Part shown: positions 16,857-26,654 of the stretch, one piece after another
Position numbering within the stretch: the stretch's first letter is position 1
Layout: the number at the start of each line of letters is the position of its first letter
Assembly (NCBI GenBank): GCA_905203765.1
Contig: CAJKXC010000012.1
Location: 1-63,938, forward strand
Source: an uncultured Bacteroides sp.
GTDB taxonomy: Bacteria > Bacteroidota > Bacteroidia > Bacteroidales > Bacteroidaceae
Length of the DNA: 63,938 bases
Reading direction: 5' to 3'
The notes under the pieces: model-generated
Told to the model about the DNA's origin: nothing
What the model saw: only the letters and a program-made list of their open reading frames with translations
Database searches by the model: none
Translations under genes and position numbers: made by a program

Positions 16857-18068
16857 TCAAAACATTTTGCTCACACGTTCGATGCCTGCCACCAGTGTAT
16901 CGACTTCTTCTTTGGTATTATAAAGCCCGAAGGAAGCGCGCACCGTGCCTTCAATGCCGAGGCGCTGCATCAACGGTTGGGCACAGTGATGCCCGGTGCG
17001 AACGGCAATGCCGAGACGGTCGAGCAACGTACCCATATCAAAGTGATGGATATCGCCTACAAGAAAAGAGATAACGCTGCCTTTCTCCGCCGCTTCACCA
17101 AAGATGCGCATACCGGGAATTTCTTTCAGGCGATGCATGGCGTATTGCGTCAGCTCATGCTCGTGGGCGGCAATCCGGTCCATACCGATGAGTGAGACAT
17201 AGTCCAAGGCCTTGGCAAGCCCGGTAGTGCCGATATAGTCGGGCGTACCCGCTTCAAACTTGAAGGGGAGTTCGTTGAAGCTGGTACATTCGAAAGAGAC
17301 ATGCTGTATCATTTCTCCGCCACCCTGGTAGGGCGGCATCTTATCCAGCCATTCTTCTTTGCCGTAGAGCACACCCACACCGGTAGGACCGTAGACTTTG
17401 TGTCCTGAGAATACGTAGAAATCGGCATCGAGGTCTTGCACATCCACCGCCATATGAGGAATGGACTGTGCACCGTCCACCAACACGGGAACGCCTTGCT
17501 CATGGGCGAACCCAACCATTTCCTTCACCGGATTGATGGTACCCAATACATTGGAGACATGGGTTACGCTGACAATCTTCGTGCGTTCGGAGAAGAGTTT
17601 CTTATACTCGTCCAGCAGCAACTCGCCTTTGTCGTTCATCGGAATCACCTTGATGGCAATGCCCCTCTTGGCTGCCAACAGCTGCCAGGGAACAATGTTG
17701 CTATGATGCTCCATCACGGAAAGAATCACCTCGTCCCCTTCCTGCATAAATTCCTCGCCGAAGCTGGATACAAGAAGGTTGATACTCTCCGTGGTGCCGC
17801 GCGTAAAGATAATCTCGTTCGTGCTGCGGGCATTGATGAACTTCCGTACGGTTTCGCGCGATGCCTCGTGCAACTCCGTAGCCTGCTGCGACAGGAAATG
17901 CACACCACGATGCACATTGGCATTGACCGAATAGTATTCGTCCGTAATGGCATCTACCACGCAGCGGGGCTTCTGGGTGGTTGCCCCGTTATCGAAGTAG
18001 ACCAGCGGTTTGCCATATACTTCACGGGAAAGTATGGGAAAATCGGCTCTTATCTTTTGTATGTCCAT
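16857..18068 (-). CDS. sufS: Cysteine desulfurase SufS
   Basis: 403 residues, a group II (SufS/CsdA-type) pyridoxal-phosphate enzyme that takes sulfur from cysteine for Fe-S cluster assembly. The PLP lysine is Lys224 in VFSGHKVYGPTG, and the persulfide-forming cysteine is Cys362 in RTGHHCAQPL. HSNIVPWQ is the cofactor-binding His region. It is the last gene of the leftward sufBCDS group, 6 bp behind sufD. No sufE is next to it in the window. Confidence 0.95.
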   Translation of the reverse strand: MDIQKIRADFPILSREVYGKPLVYFDNGATTQKPRCVVDAITDEYYSVNANVHRGVHFLSQQATELHEASRETVRKFINARSTNEIIFTRGTTESINLLVSSFGEEFMQEGDEVILSVMEHHSNIVPWQLLAAKRGIAIKVIPMNDKGELLLDEYKKLFSERTKIVSVTHVSNVLGTINPVKEMVGFAHEQGVPVLVDGAQSIPHMAVDVQDLDADFYVFSGHKVYGPTGVGVLYGKEEWLDKMPPYQGGGEMIQHVSFECTSFNELPFKFEAGTPDYIGTTGLAKALDYVSLIGMDRIAAHEHELTQYAMHRLKEIPGMRIFGEAAEKGSVISFLVGDIHHFDMGTLLDRLGIAVRTGHHCAQPLMQRLGIEGTVRASFGLYNTKEEVDTLVAGIERVSKMF

Positions 18069-18074
18069 AATCGT

Positions 18075-19418
18075 TTATTTACAGATGGCACATCCCTGGC
18101 ACTTATTCAACTCTCCCCTGAAACGCTTCTCCACCAGCAGGTGCAGGCGGTCTTTCAAAGCATCCAGGCGGATGGTGTCGATTACTTCATTCACGAAGGC
18201 AAACATCAGCAACAGGCGTGCCTCACGTGCCGGAATACCGCGCTGCTGCATATAGAACAAAGCGGCTTCATCGAGCTGGCCTACCGTGGCGCCGTGGCTA
18301 CACTTCACATCATCCGCGTAAATTTCCAGTTGCGGCTGGGTGTACATATGTGCATCGCGGGTGGCGCAGAGGTTGCGGTTGGTCTGCTGCGAATTGGTGT
18401 GCTGTGCATCGGGACGTACCAATACCAATCCGGCAAAAGCACCGGTTGCCTGGTCGTCGAGCACATACTTATAGAGTTCATTGCTGGTACAGTTAGGGAC
18501 AGCATGATCGATGGTGGTGTTATTATCCACATGCTGGTTCTTGTCGGCAATGGCCATGCCGCAGAGGTTAAGTTCCGCACCCTCGCCGGCAAGCAGCACT
18601 TGGGTGGTGTTGCGGGTGGTACCGTTGTGCAGCGTCATTCCGTTCAACAGTACATTGCTGTTGGCTTCCTGCTTTACGTACATATTGCTGATGCGCACGG
18701 TGCTGGTATGCGTTTCTTCCAGTTCGTAGAAGTCGAAGGTGGCATTCTCGCCCACAAAGACTTCTATCACCTGGGTTGCCAGGAAGTTGACGCTGTCCAT
18801 AGCGTGGTCGCACGCCAGGAAACGGGCTTGCGCACCTTCTTCGAGGATAATCAGCACACGGCGGTTCACCATGAAGTTGACGTAGCTACGCAGGATATTC
18901 ACCAGTTGGATGGGTTTCTCCACCACTACATTCTTAGGAACATACAGCAGCACGCCGTCTTGTGTAAAGGCGGTGTTGAATGCCGTCACACCATCTTCTG
19001 CCGTATTGGCCAGCTTGCCATAGTATTTCTTTACCAGTTCCGGCTGTTGCTCCGCCACTTCCTTCAGGCTGCCGAAGATAACGCCTTCCGGCAAATGGGA
19101 CTTCGGCAAGGCTTTATTGTAGAAGGCATCGTTCACAACAAAGTAGAGGGCGGTACTCATATTAGGAATATCGCACTTGAATACTTCGTAAGGATTCACA
19201 GGAATATCCAGCCGGTTCAAATTCAAACCATAGTCCGGCTCAAAGAACTTGCTGACATCCGTATATTTGTATTTCTCCTGCTTACGGGTAGGCAGACCTA
19301 TCCGCTCGAAGTCGGCAAATGCCGCCGCCCGCGGTGCATTCAGCACCTCGGCACTATGCCGGCATATCATCGCCTCCGTCTGGGAGAAAAGGTCTATGTA
19401 TTGTTGTTCTACACTCAT
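18075..19418 (-). CDS. sufD: Fe-S cluster assembly protein SufD
   Basis: 447 residues. It has the N-terminal helical region (LPTRKQEKYKYTDVSKFF) and a C-terminal right-handed beta-helix core shared with SufB (GAQARFLACDHAMDSVNFLATQVIEVFVGENATFDFYELEE; CSHGATVGQLDEAALFYMQQRGI). SufD joins SufB and SufC in the SufBC2D scaffold. It starts 3 bp after the sufC stop, so they are tightly coupled. Confidence 0.95.
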   Translation of the reverse strand: MSVEQQYIDLFSQTEAMICRHSAEVLNAPRAAAFADFERIGLPTRKQEKYKYTDVSKFFEPDYGLNLNRLDIPVNPYEVFKCDIPNMSTALYFVVNDAFYNKALPKSHLPEGVIFGSLKEVAEQQPELVKKYYGKLANTAEDGVTAFNTAFTQDGVLLYVPKNVVVEKPIQLVNILRSYVNFMVNRRVLIILEEGAQARFLACDHAMDSVNFLATQVIEVFVGENATFDFYELEETHTSTVRISNMYVKQEANSNVLLNGMTLHNGTTRNTTQVLLAGEGAELNLCGMAIADKNQHVDNNTTIDHAVPNCTSNELYKYVLDDQATGAFAGLVLVRPDAQHTNSQQTNRNLCATRDAHMYTQPQLEIYADDVKCSHGATVGQLDEAALFYMQQRGIPAREARLLLMFAFVNEVIDTIRLDALKDRLHLLVEKRFRGELNKCQGCAICK

Positions 19419-19421
19419 AGT

Positions 19422-20174
19422 TTACTCTCCTGCCTCTTTCTTTATCCAGTCAAATCCACGTGCTTCAATCTCTTTTGCCAGTTCGGGGCCACCGGTTTTT
19501 ACGATGCGGCCACCAAGCAATACATGCACCGTGTCGGGTTTCAGATAATCCAGCAGACGCTGGTAGTGGGTGATGACCATGGCGCTGGTCTGCGGGGTCT
19601 TCAACTTATTGAAACCATCCGCCACAATGCGCAGGGCATCTACGTCGAGCCCGGAGTCAGTCTCGTCGAGAATGGCGAAAGTGGGTTCCAGCATAGCCAT
19701 CTGGAAGATTTCGTTACGCTTCTTCTCACCGCCGCTGAAACCTTCGTTCACGCTACGGTTGGCGAGTTTATTGTCCAGCTCTACGATGGCACGCTTCTCG
19801 CGCATCAGTTTCAGGAACTCGCTTGCCGACAGGGCAGGCAGATGGCGATACTTGCGCTGCTCGTTCACCGCTGCACGCATAAAGTTTACCATCGAAACAC
19901 CCGGAATCTCCACCGGCGCCTGAAACGAAAGGAAGATACCCTCGTGGGCGCGGTCTTCGGGACTCATTGCAAGCAGATCCTTGCCGTTGAAGGTAACCGT
20001 ACCACGAGTCACCTCATAAGCGGGATGTCCCACCAATACGTTGCTCAATGTACTCTTTCCGGCACCGTTCTGTCCCATCAGGGCGTGCACTTCGCCATCG
20101 CGAATAGTCAGGTTGATGCCTTTCAATATCTCTTTGCCATTGATGCTGGCATGCAGGTCTTTTATCTCTAACAT
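19422..20174 (-). CDS. sufC: Fe-S cluster assembly ATPase SufC
   Basis: 250-residue soluble ABC ATPase. Walker A GQNGAGKSTLSN lies near 34-45, the signature is FSGGEKKRNEIFQMAM, Walker B FAILDETDSGLD, and the switch His is in VITHYQRLLDYL. It drives the conformational change of the SufBC2D scaffold. It lies 43 bp behind sufB in an AT-rich spacer that carries a direct repeat CTAATTACAA. Confidence 0.96.
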   Translation of the reverse strand: MLEIKDLHASINGKEILKGINLTIRDGEVHALMGQNGAGKSTLSNVLVGHPAYEVTRGTVTFNGKDLLAMSPEDRAHEGIFLSFQAPVEIPGVSMVNFMRAAVNEQRKYRHLPALSASEFLKLMREKRAIVELDNKLANRSVNEGFSGGEKKRNEIFQMAMLEPTFAILDETDSGLDVDALRIVADGFNKLKTPQTSAMVITHYQRLLDYLKPDTVHVLLGGRIVKTGGPELAKEIEARGFDWIKKEAGE

Positions 20175-20217
20175 TGCTATAATTTCTAATTACAAATGAC
20201 TAATTACAATCTAATTT

Positions 20218-21672
20218 CTATCCTACGCTTCCCTCTAACGATATGGCCAGCAGCTTCTGTGCCTCTACTGCAAACTCCATAGGCAGTTTGTTGAGTACTT
20301 CTTTAGCATAACCATTCACAATCAGCCCTACGGCATCTTCGGTAGAAATGCCGCGCTGGTTACAATAGAATATTTGGTCCTCACTAATCTTGCTGGTCGT
20401 GGCTTCATGTTCCACAATCGCCGTTTCGTTATGAATATCCATGTAGGGGAAAGTGTGTGCACCGCATTTATCGCCCAGCAGCAACGAGTCGCACTGACTG
20501 TAATTGCGCGCATTATCCGCCTTGGCAGAAACGCGCACCAATCCACGGTAAGAGTTCTCGCTTTTTCCTGCCGAGATACCCTTGCTGACAATGGTACTGC
20601 GGGTATTCCTGCCAAGATGAATCATCTTCGTACCCGTATCTGCCTGCTGAAAGTTATTGGTTACCGCCACGCTGTAAAACTCTGCCGTCGAGTTATCGCC
20701 TGAGAGGATGCAAGACGGGTATTTCCAGGTTATGGCAGAGCCGGTTTCCACCTGCGTCCAAGAGAGTTTGCTATCCACACCTTTGCAATGCCCGCGCTTC
20801 GTTACGAAGTTATAAACACCACCCCGTCCCTCGGCATCGCCCGGATACCAGTTCTGTACAGTGCTGTATTTCACTTCGGCACGGTCGTGCACCACAATCT
20901 CCACAATGGCGGCGTGCAACTGGTTCTCATCACGCATCGGCGCCGTACAACCTTCCAGATAGGAAACATACGAATCATCGTCCGCCACAATCAACGTCCG
21001 CTCAAACTGTCCCGTGTTGCGGGCGTTGATACGGAAGTAGGTGGACAACTCCATCGGGCAGCGTACGCCCTTCGGGATATAGACAAAGGAACCGTCGGAG
21101 AATACCGCCGAGTTCAAGGCAGCAAAGAAATTATCACGGTAAGGCACTACCGAGCCGAGGTACTTCTGCACCAGGTCGGGATGCTCGCGCACGGCTTCGC
21201 TGAAGGAGCAGAAGATAATCCCTTTCTCCATCAACGTCTCCTTGAAGGTAGTCTTTACAGATACCGAGTCCATTACGGCATCTACCGCCATGCCACTCAA
21301 CGCCATCTGCTCTTCCAGGGGGATGCCCAGCTTATTGAAGGTCTTTACCAGTTCAGGGTCTACCTCATCCATACTTTTCGGCCCTTCTTTCTTCTTCGTA
21401 GGATCGGCATAGTAGGATATCGCCTGATAATCTATTTCGGGAATGCGGAGATGTGCCCATGTAGGCATCTCCAGCGTCAGCCAATGGCGGTACGCCTTTA
21501 AGCGGAATTCCAACAACCATTCCGGTTCGTTTTTCTTCTCCGAGATAAGCCGTACCACGTCTTCATTCAGCCCGCGCTCAATGATGTCCGTATGTACATC
21601 GGTCGTGAAACCGTACTTATATTTCTCTTGAGTGAATTCCTTTACATATTTATTGGGTTCTTCTTGTTGCAT
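20218..21672 (-). CDS. sufB: Fe-S cluster assembly scaffold protein SufB
   Basis: 484 residues, standard SufB length. Conserved blocks: FRLKAYRHW, IPKGVRCPMELSTYFRINA, the beta-helix core with EGCTAPMRDENQLHAAIVEI and VQNWYPGD, and the C-terminal CNQRGISTEDAVGLIVNGYAKEVLNKLP. SufB holds the nascent Fe-S cluster in the SufBC2D complex. Its start codon overlaps the cvpA stop by one base (TAATG), so the suf genes are translationally coupled to the upstream translation-factor operon. Confidence 0.96.
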   Translation of the reverse strand: MQQEEPNKYVKEFTQEKYKYGFTTDVHTDIIERGLNEDVVRLISEKKNEPEWLLEFRLKAYRHWLTLEMPTWAHLRIPEIDYQAISYYADPTKKKEGPKSMDEVDPELVKTFNKLGIPLEEQMALSGMAVDAVMDSVSVKTTFKETLMEKGIIFCSFSEAVREHPDLVQKYLGSVVPYRDNFFAALNSAVFSDGSFVYIPKGVRCPMELSTYFRINARNTGQFERTLIVADDDSYVSYLEGCTAPMRDENQLHAAIVEIVVHDRAEVKYSTVQNWYPGDAEGRGGVYNFVTKRGHCKGVDSKLSWTQVETGSAITWKYPSCILSGDNSTAEFYSVAVTNNFQQADTGTKMIHLGRNTRSTIVSKGISAGKSENSYRGLVRVSAKADNARNYSQCDSLLLGDKCGAHTFPYMDIHNETAIVEHEATTSKISEDQIFYCNQRGISTEDAVGLIVNGYAKEVLNKLPMEFAVEAQKLLAISLEGSVG

Positions 21673-22178
21673 TATTCATTCAATATATATTGTTCGGTAA
21701 TTTGCTTTGCCACGGGAAAGAAGATCCCGGCAAAGTCCTTCATAGGATAATATAACACTGATTCTTTCTTTTTTGTTTCGCCAATCATCGTATTGTCGGG
21801 ATCCAGGAACTCAACAACGCCAACCAGCAGGCTCACCAGCAAAAGGAACTTCAAGGCACCCAGTCCGCAACCCAGCCAATGATTCAGCCAGCCCAGCGAC
21901 ACAGCTTCCATCGCCCGCGTCAACAAAGACGCCACCAGGGCAAACAGCAGGGGAACCGCTATCCAGATAAGGACAAACGCCAGCACCTGCGCCACCGTCA
22001 TAGAGTCCGTCAACGTAGGACACAACTTCGCCGCCAGCGAGGCATACAAAGCCTTTGCCGCTATCAAACCGATAATCAGTCCCAACAAAGATGCCAACTG
22101 CTTTACAAAACCTTTCATAAAGCCAATCACCGCACCCAGGCCGATGACTACAATGATAATGATGTCTATTGTTGCCAT
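21672..22178 (-). CDS. CvpA family inner-membrane protein
   Basis: About 168 residues. The ATG at 22178 (MATIDIIIIVVIG) is preferred to an upstream GTG. Four hydrophobic segments are visible (1-20, 28-50, about 70-95, about 105-130), with the family pattern GFMKGFVKQLASLLGLIIG in the first half. E. coli CvpA is needed for colicin V production and affects the cell envelope; the biochemical role is unclear. It lies between infB and sufB, separated from infB by a 100-bp spacer with an inverted repeat. Confidence 0.8.
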   Translation of the reverse strand: MATIDIIIIVVIGLGAVIGFMKGFVKQLASLLGLIIGLIAAKALYASLAAKLCPTLTDSMTVAQVLAFVLIWIAVPLLFALVASLLTRAMEAVSLGWLNHWLGCGLGALKFLLLVSLLVGVVEFLDPDNTMIGETKKKESVLYYPMKDFAGIFFPVAKQITEQYILNE

Positions 22179-22194
22179 AATTATATTTAAAAAA

Positions 22195-22261
22195 GGCACG
22201 GATTACACGGATAAGCACGGTCTTCTTTTAACCAATCCGTGAAATCCGTGTAATCCGTGCC
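22195..22261. repeat. 18-bp perfect inverted repeat between infB and cvpA
   Basis: Bases 22195-22212 are the exact reverse complement of 22244-22261. Each arm is built from repeats of ATCCGTG(T/A)A-type heptamers, and a third partial copy precedes the right arm. It lies inside the presumed infB-cvpA transcript, where it could act as a processing or attenuation hairpin. Confidence 0.75.
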
Positions 22262-22278
22262 AAAGATTTATGTTTCGC

Positions 22279-25200
22279 TTATAGCGTCTGCTTTACTTCT
22301 ACTTCTTCGTAAGATTCGATGATATCGCCTACCTTGATGTCGTTGCAGTTCGTCAGGCTGATACCGCACTCGAAGTTGGTACCCACTTCCTTCACATCGT
22401 CCTTGAAACGTTTCAGGGCATTGATGTTTCCGGTGAAGATAACGATACCGTCGCGAATCAGGCGCGCCTTGTCGCTGCGTTTCACCTTTCCGGTCTTGAC
22501 CATGGCACCTGCCACGAGTCCCACCTTCGTGATGTTGAACACCTCGCGAACCTCTATCGTCGCAGTCACCTGCTCCTTCACGGTCGGTGCAAGCATACCT
22601 TCCATAGCAGCCTTCACCTCTTCGATAGCGTCGTAGATCACGGAGTACTTGCGGATGTCCACCCCTTCGTTCTCCGCCAACTTGGCGGCAGCACCCGAAG
22701 GACGTACCTGGAAACCGACGATAATTGCATCCGAAGCGGCAGCCAGCGATACATCCGATTCGGAAATAGCGCCCACACCCTTGTGGATTACATTTACCTG
22801 TACCTGCTCTGTAGACAACTTGATCAACGAGTCGCTCAATGCTTCTACAGAACCGTCCACGTCACCCTTAACGATTACATTCAGTTCGTGGAAGTCACCC
22901 AATGCCAAGCGGCGTCCTACTTCATCGAGCGTCAACATCTTCTGCGTACGCAGGCCCTGTTCACGTTGCAACTGTTCGCGCTTGTTGGCAATTTCGCGGG
23001 CTTCCTGTTCCGTATCGATAACGTGGAACGTATCACCGGCAGCCGGAGCACCGTTCAAGCCCAGAATCAAAGCCGGCTCGGAAGGACCTGCCTCTTTCAT
23101 GCGCTGGTTACGTTCATTGAACATGGCTTTCACCTTACCGTAGCTGGTACCTGCCAGCACGATATCACCCATCTTCAGTGTACCGTTGGAAACCAATACC
23201 GTAGCCACATATCCACGGCCTTTGTCCAGCGAGGACTCGATGATGGAACCGGTAGCATGGCGGTTCGGATTAGCTTTCAAATCCAGCATTTCTGCTTCCA
23301 GCAATACTTTCTCCATCAATTCGGGTACACCGATACCCTTCTTGGCAGAGATATCTTGTGACTGATACTTACCACCCCACTCTTCTACGAGGAAGTTCAT
23401 AGCTGCCAGCTGCTCTTTAATCTTGTCCGCATTGGCAGTCGGTTTATCAATCTTATTGATGGCAAATACAATAGGAACACCGGCAGCCATAGCGTGGTTG
23501 ATGGCCTCTTTGGTCTGCGGCATCACGTCGTCGTCGGCAGCCACTATAATGATGGCAATATCCGTAGCCTTGGCACCACGGGCACGCATGGCGGTAAACG
23601 CTTCGTGGCCCGGAGTATCGAGGAACGTAATCTTACGCCCGTCGTCCATCGTCACGTGATAAGCACCGATGTGCTGCGTGATACCACCTGCCTCACCGGC
23701 AATTACATTCGCCTTACGGATGTAGTCGAGCAATGAAGTCTTACCGTGGTCTACGTGACCCATCACCGTTACAATCGGAGCGCGAGGTTCCAAATCTTCC
23801 TCATCATCCTCTTCCTCTACGATGGCCTGCGCCACTTCTGCGCTTACATATTCTGTCTTGAAGCCGAATTCCTCAGCCACCAAGTTGATGGTCTCGGCAT
23901 CCAGACGCTGGTTGATGGATACCATCATACCAATGCTCATACAAGTGGCGATGACCTGAGTAACAGAAACATCCATCATGCTTGCCAACTCGTTGGCCGT
24001 CACGAATTCCGTAATCTTCAGTACCTTGCTTTCTGCCATTTCCATGTCTTCCAATTCCTGCATACGGCTGGAAGCCATGTCACGTTTTTCCTTACGATAC
24101 TTGGCACCTTTGTTCTTTCCTTTGGAAGTGAGGCGTGCCAAAGTTTCCTTTACCTGCTTTGCTACATCTTCCTCGCTAACCTCCTGCTTGATGACCGGCT
24201 TCTTGAAGCGGTCCTTATTGCGGTTGCGGTTATTATTGGCATTGTTTCCACCAGGCTGGTTTCCACCTTGCGGGCGGGCACCCTGACCTTGCTGGGCACC
24301 TGCGTGTCCACGGTCGTTGCCACCACGCTGGAAGTTGGAAGCATTGTTGATGTCCACTTTCTCCTTATTGATACGGACACGTTTCTTCTTGCCGTTGGCA
24401 TCGCCGGCAGCGGTATCCTTCAACTTGCTGTCATCACGGCGGATTTCCTTGATGATAGCTTCCTTCATCTGCTTCTTCTGATCCTGACGAATCTTTTCCT
24501 TCTCTTCACGCTCCTTGCGTTTCTCCTCTTTCGATTTCTTCTTTGGGCGTGTGGATTGGTTCAGGGCCGCCAAGTCTATCTGTCCGATAACATTAATCTT
24601 CGAAACAAACTCAGGCTGATGTATCTTGAAGATTTCTTCTCCTTCTTCTTTCCCCTCTTTTTCAACCGGTGCTTCTTCAGCTGCCGGTGCGGGAGCAGGC
24701 GCTTCTATCATTTCTTCCTTTTTAGATTCTTGTTGAGCCTCTACAACCGGAGCAGGCTCTTCCTTGACAACGGGTTGTGGCTGCGGTTCCGAAACGGGCT
24801 GCGGCTCGGGCTCAGATGCCGGCTGTACCTCCGGTTGCGACTGTGGTTCCGGTTGGGGAGCAGGAGCAGGTTCCGGTTTCGGCGTTTCTACAACTGCCGG
24901 TTCCTCCACCTTCTTCTCCTCTACCGCTTTTTCCGCTTCTTTCTCTTTTTCCTGAGCAGGAGCAGGTCTACGGTTCAGTTTGTCCAAATCAATCTTGCCT
25001 ACCGGCTTGAACTTCGGACGTGCGTCTTCCGGAACAACCGTCTTAATCTCCTCGGGCTTCGCTTTCTCCTGCGTTTCCCTATAGCCGTCAATAGACACGG
25101 ACACCTTGTTGCGGTCCTTGCTCTGACGTTCCTGGCTGAAACGCTCCGACTTTATCTTAAGGTCCTTATCTGTACTAAACTCCTTTTTGAGCAGTTCGAA

Positions 25201-25326
25201 CTGTTCATCCGTAATTTTTGTGTTCGGATTTGCCTCAACGGTAAATCCCTTCTTTTGCAGGAACTCGACAGCCGTCGTAATCCCTACATTTAAATCTCTT
25301 GTTACTTTGTTTAACCTTATCGTCAT
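22279..25326 (-). CDS. infB: Translation initiation factor IF-2
   Basis: 1015 residues. The N-terminal IF2_N motif (about 1-55, TRDLNVGITTAVEFLQKKG) is followed by a long low-complexity Pro/Glu/Ala region (about 110-230) and a charged Lys/Arg/Gly/Asn region (about 260-400). Then comes the GTPase: G1 GHVDHGKTSLLD, G3 DTPGHEAF, G4 NKID. Beta-barrel and C-terminal tRNA-binding domains complete it. It delivers initiator tRNA to the 30S subunit. It is third in the rimP-nusA-infB operon, 58 bp after nusA. Confidence 0.97.
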   Translation of the reverse strand: MTIRLNKVTRDLNVGITTAVEFLQKKGFTVEANPNTKITDEQFELLKKEFSTDKDLKIKSERFSQERQSKDRNKVSVSIDGYRETQEKAKPEEIKTVVPEDARPKFKPVGKIDLDKLNRRPAPAQEKEKEAEKAVEEKKVEEPAVVETPKPEPAPAPQPEPQSQPEVQPASEPEPQPVSEPQPQPVVKEEPAPVVEAQQESKKEEMIEAPAPAPAAEEAPVEKEGKEEGEEIFKIHQPEFVSKINVIGQIDLAALNQSTRPKKKSKEEKRKEREEKEKIRQDQKKQMKEAIIKEIRRDDSKLKDTAAGDANGKKKRVRINKEKVDINNASNFQRGGNDRGHAGAQQGQGARPQGGNQPGGNNANNNRNRNKDRFKKPVIKQEVSEEDVAKQVKETLARLTSKGKNKGAKYRKEKRDMASSRMQELEDMEMAESKVLKITEFVTANELASMMDVSVTQVIATCMSIGMMVSINQRLDAETINLVAEEFGFKTEYVSAEVAQAIVEEEDDEEDLEPRAPIVTVMGHVDHGKTSLLDYIRKANVIAGEAGGITQHIGAYHVTMDDGRKITFLDTPGHEAFTAMRARGAKATDIAIIIVAADDDVMPQTKEAINHAMAAGVPIVFAINKIDKPTANADKIKEQLAAMNFLVEEWGGKYQSQDISAKKGIGVPELMEKVLLEAEMLDLKANPNRHATGSIIESSLDKGRGYVATVLVSNGTLKMGDIVLAGTSYGKVKAMFNERNQRMKEAGPSEPALILGLNGAPAAGDTFHVIDTEQEAREIANKREQLQREQGLRTQKMLTLDEVGRRLALGDFHELNVIVKGDVDGSVEALSDSLIKLSTEQVQVNVIHKGVGAISESDVSLAAASDAIIVGFQVRPSGAAAKLAENEGVDIRKYSVIYDAIEEVKAAMEGMLAPTVKEQVTATIEVREVFNITKVGLVAGAMVKTGKVKRSDKARLIRDGIVIFTGNINALKRFKDDVKEVGTNFECGISLTNCNDIKVGDIIESYEEVEVKQTL

Positions 25327-25384
25327 ACTTTAAATTTAATGAATAATGGAGAAAGAAGTCAGTGCAAACCCAAAGCGTCAAGCC

Positions 25385-26650
25385 TTATTCAGCTTCTTCT
25401 TCAAACTCCGATTTCAAAATGCGTAATACTTCGTCCACCGTCTCCTCTTCGAGGTCCGTCTTTTCAATCAACAACTCACGGGGAGCGTTCAACACTGCCT
25501 TGGCAGTATCGATACCGATAGCCTTGATGGCATCGATTACCCAACCGTCTATTTCATCGCGGAATTCGTCCAGGTAAATGTCTTCATCCTCTACCGCTTC
25601 ATCCAATTCGCGGAACACGTCGATGGTGTACTCAGTCAACATACTGGCCAGTTTGATATTCAAACCGCCTTTACCGATAGCCAGCGAAACCTCTTCCGGT
25701 TTCAGGAACACTTCTGCCTTACGTTCTTCCTCGTTCAAGCGGATGGAAGATATCTTGGCAGGGCTGAGGGCACGCTGTATAAACAACTGGATGTTCGACG
25801 TATAGTTGATGACGTCGATATTCTCGTTGCGAAGCTCGCGGACAATACCATGAATACGGCTACCCTTCACACCGACACAGGCACCTACCGGGTCGATGCG
25901 GTCGTCGTAGCTCTCAACAGCAATCTTTGCACGCTCACCGGGGATGCGGGCAATCTTCTTGATGGTAATCAGTCCGTCATTGATTTCGGGAACTTCCATT
26001 TCGAACAGGCGTTGCAGGAACACAGGCGACGTACGGCTCAGGATAATCTTCGGATTATTGTTCTTGTTGTCCACACGTGCCACTACGGCGCGGGCTGTCT
26101 CGCCCTTGCGGTAGAAGTCGCTCGGTATCTGTTCGGTCTTGGGCAGCAACAGTTCGTTGCCTTCATCATCGAGCAGCAGCATTTCTTTCTTCCATATCTG
26201 GTAGACTTCTGCGTTGATGATGCTTCCCACCTTATCAATGTATTTGTTATAGATACTATCCTTTTCCAGTTCCAAAATCTTAGAGGCCAATGTCTGACGC
26301 AGGTTCAGGATGGCACGGCGGCCGAACTTGGCAAAGTTCACTTCGTCCGTCACTTCCTCGCCCACCTCGTACGAAGCATCTATCTTCTGCGCTTCACTCA
26401 GGGGAATCTGCAGGTTCGGATTTTCCAAATCCTCGTCCGCTACTACTTCACGGTTACGCCATATCTCGAAGTCACCCTTGTCCGGGTTCACGATTACGTC
26501 GTAATTCTCATCGGTGCCAAACATCTTCGCAATCACACTACGGAATGACTCTTCGAGTACACTTACCATGGTGGTACGATCGATGTTCTTCAGTTCCTTG
26601 AATTCCGAAAATGTATCTATCAAGCTGATAGTTTCTTCTTTTTTGGCCAT
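25385..26650 (-). CDS. nusA: Transcription termination/antitermination factor NusA
   Basis: 421 residues: the RNAP-binding N-terminal domain (about 1-135), S1 domain (about 135-205, with EQIPSDFYRKGETARAVVARVD), then two KH domains (about 210-350, with VGACVGVKGSRIHGIVREL and LAIGKGGLNIKLAS). The C-terminal acidic repeat domains of E. coli NusA are absent, as is usual in Bacteroidetes. It lies 4 bp behind rimP. Confidence 0.96.
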   Translation of the reverse strand: MAKKEETISLIDTFSEFKELKNIDRTTMVSVLEESFRSVIAKMFGTDENYDVIVNPDKGDFEIWRNREVVADEDLENPNLQIPLSEAQKIDASYEVGEEVTDEVNFAKFGRRAILNLRQTLASKILELEKDSIYNKYIDKVGSIINAEVYQIWKKEMLLLDDEGNELLLPKTEQIPSDFYRKGETARAVVARVDNKNNNPKIILSRTSPVFLQRLFEMEVPEINDGLITIKKIARIPGERAKIAVESYDDRIDPVGACVGVKGSRIHGIVRELRNENIDVINYTSNIQLFIQRALSPAKISSIRLNEEERKAEVFLKPEEVSLAIGKGGLNIKLASMLTEYTIDVFRELDEAVEDEDIYLDEFRDEIDGWVIDAIKAIGIDTAKAVLNAPRELLIEKTDLEEETVDEVLRILKSEFEEEAE

Positions 26651-26654
26651 AGTC

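Noticed and set aside
17436..20171. Very long open frame (about 900 codons) on the plus strand across the suf genes
   Set aside because: It is antisense to sufS, sufD and sufC, which are certain. Its translation has no domain pattern; the openness reflects codon use of the real genes. Similar long antisense frames over infB (23746-25293), nusA, the GH3 genes and the esterases were dropped for the same reason.
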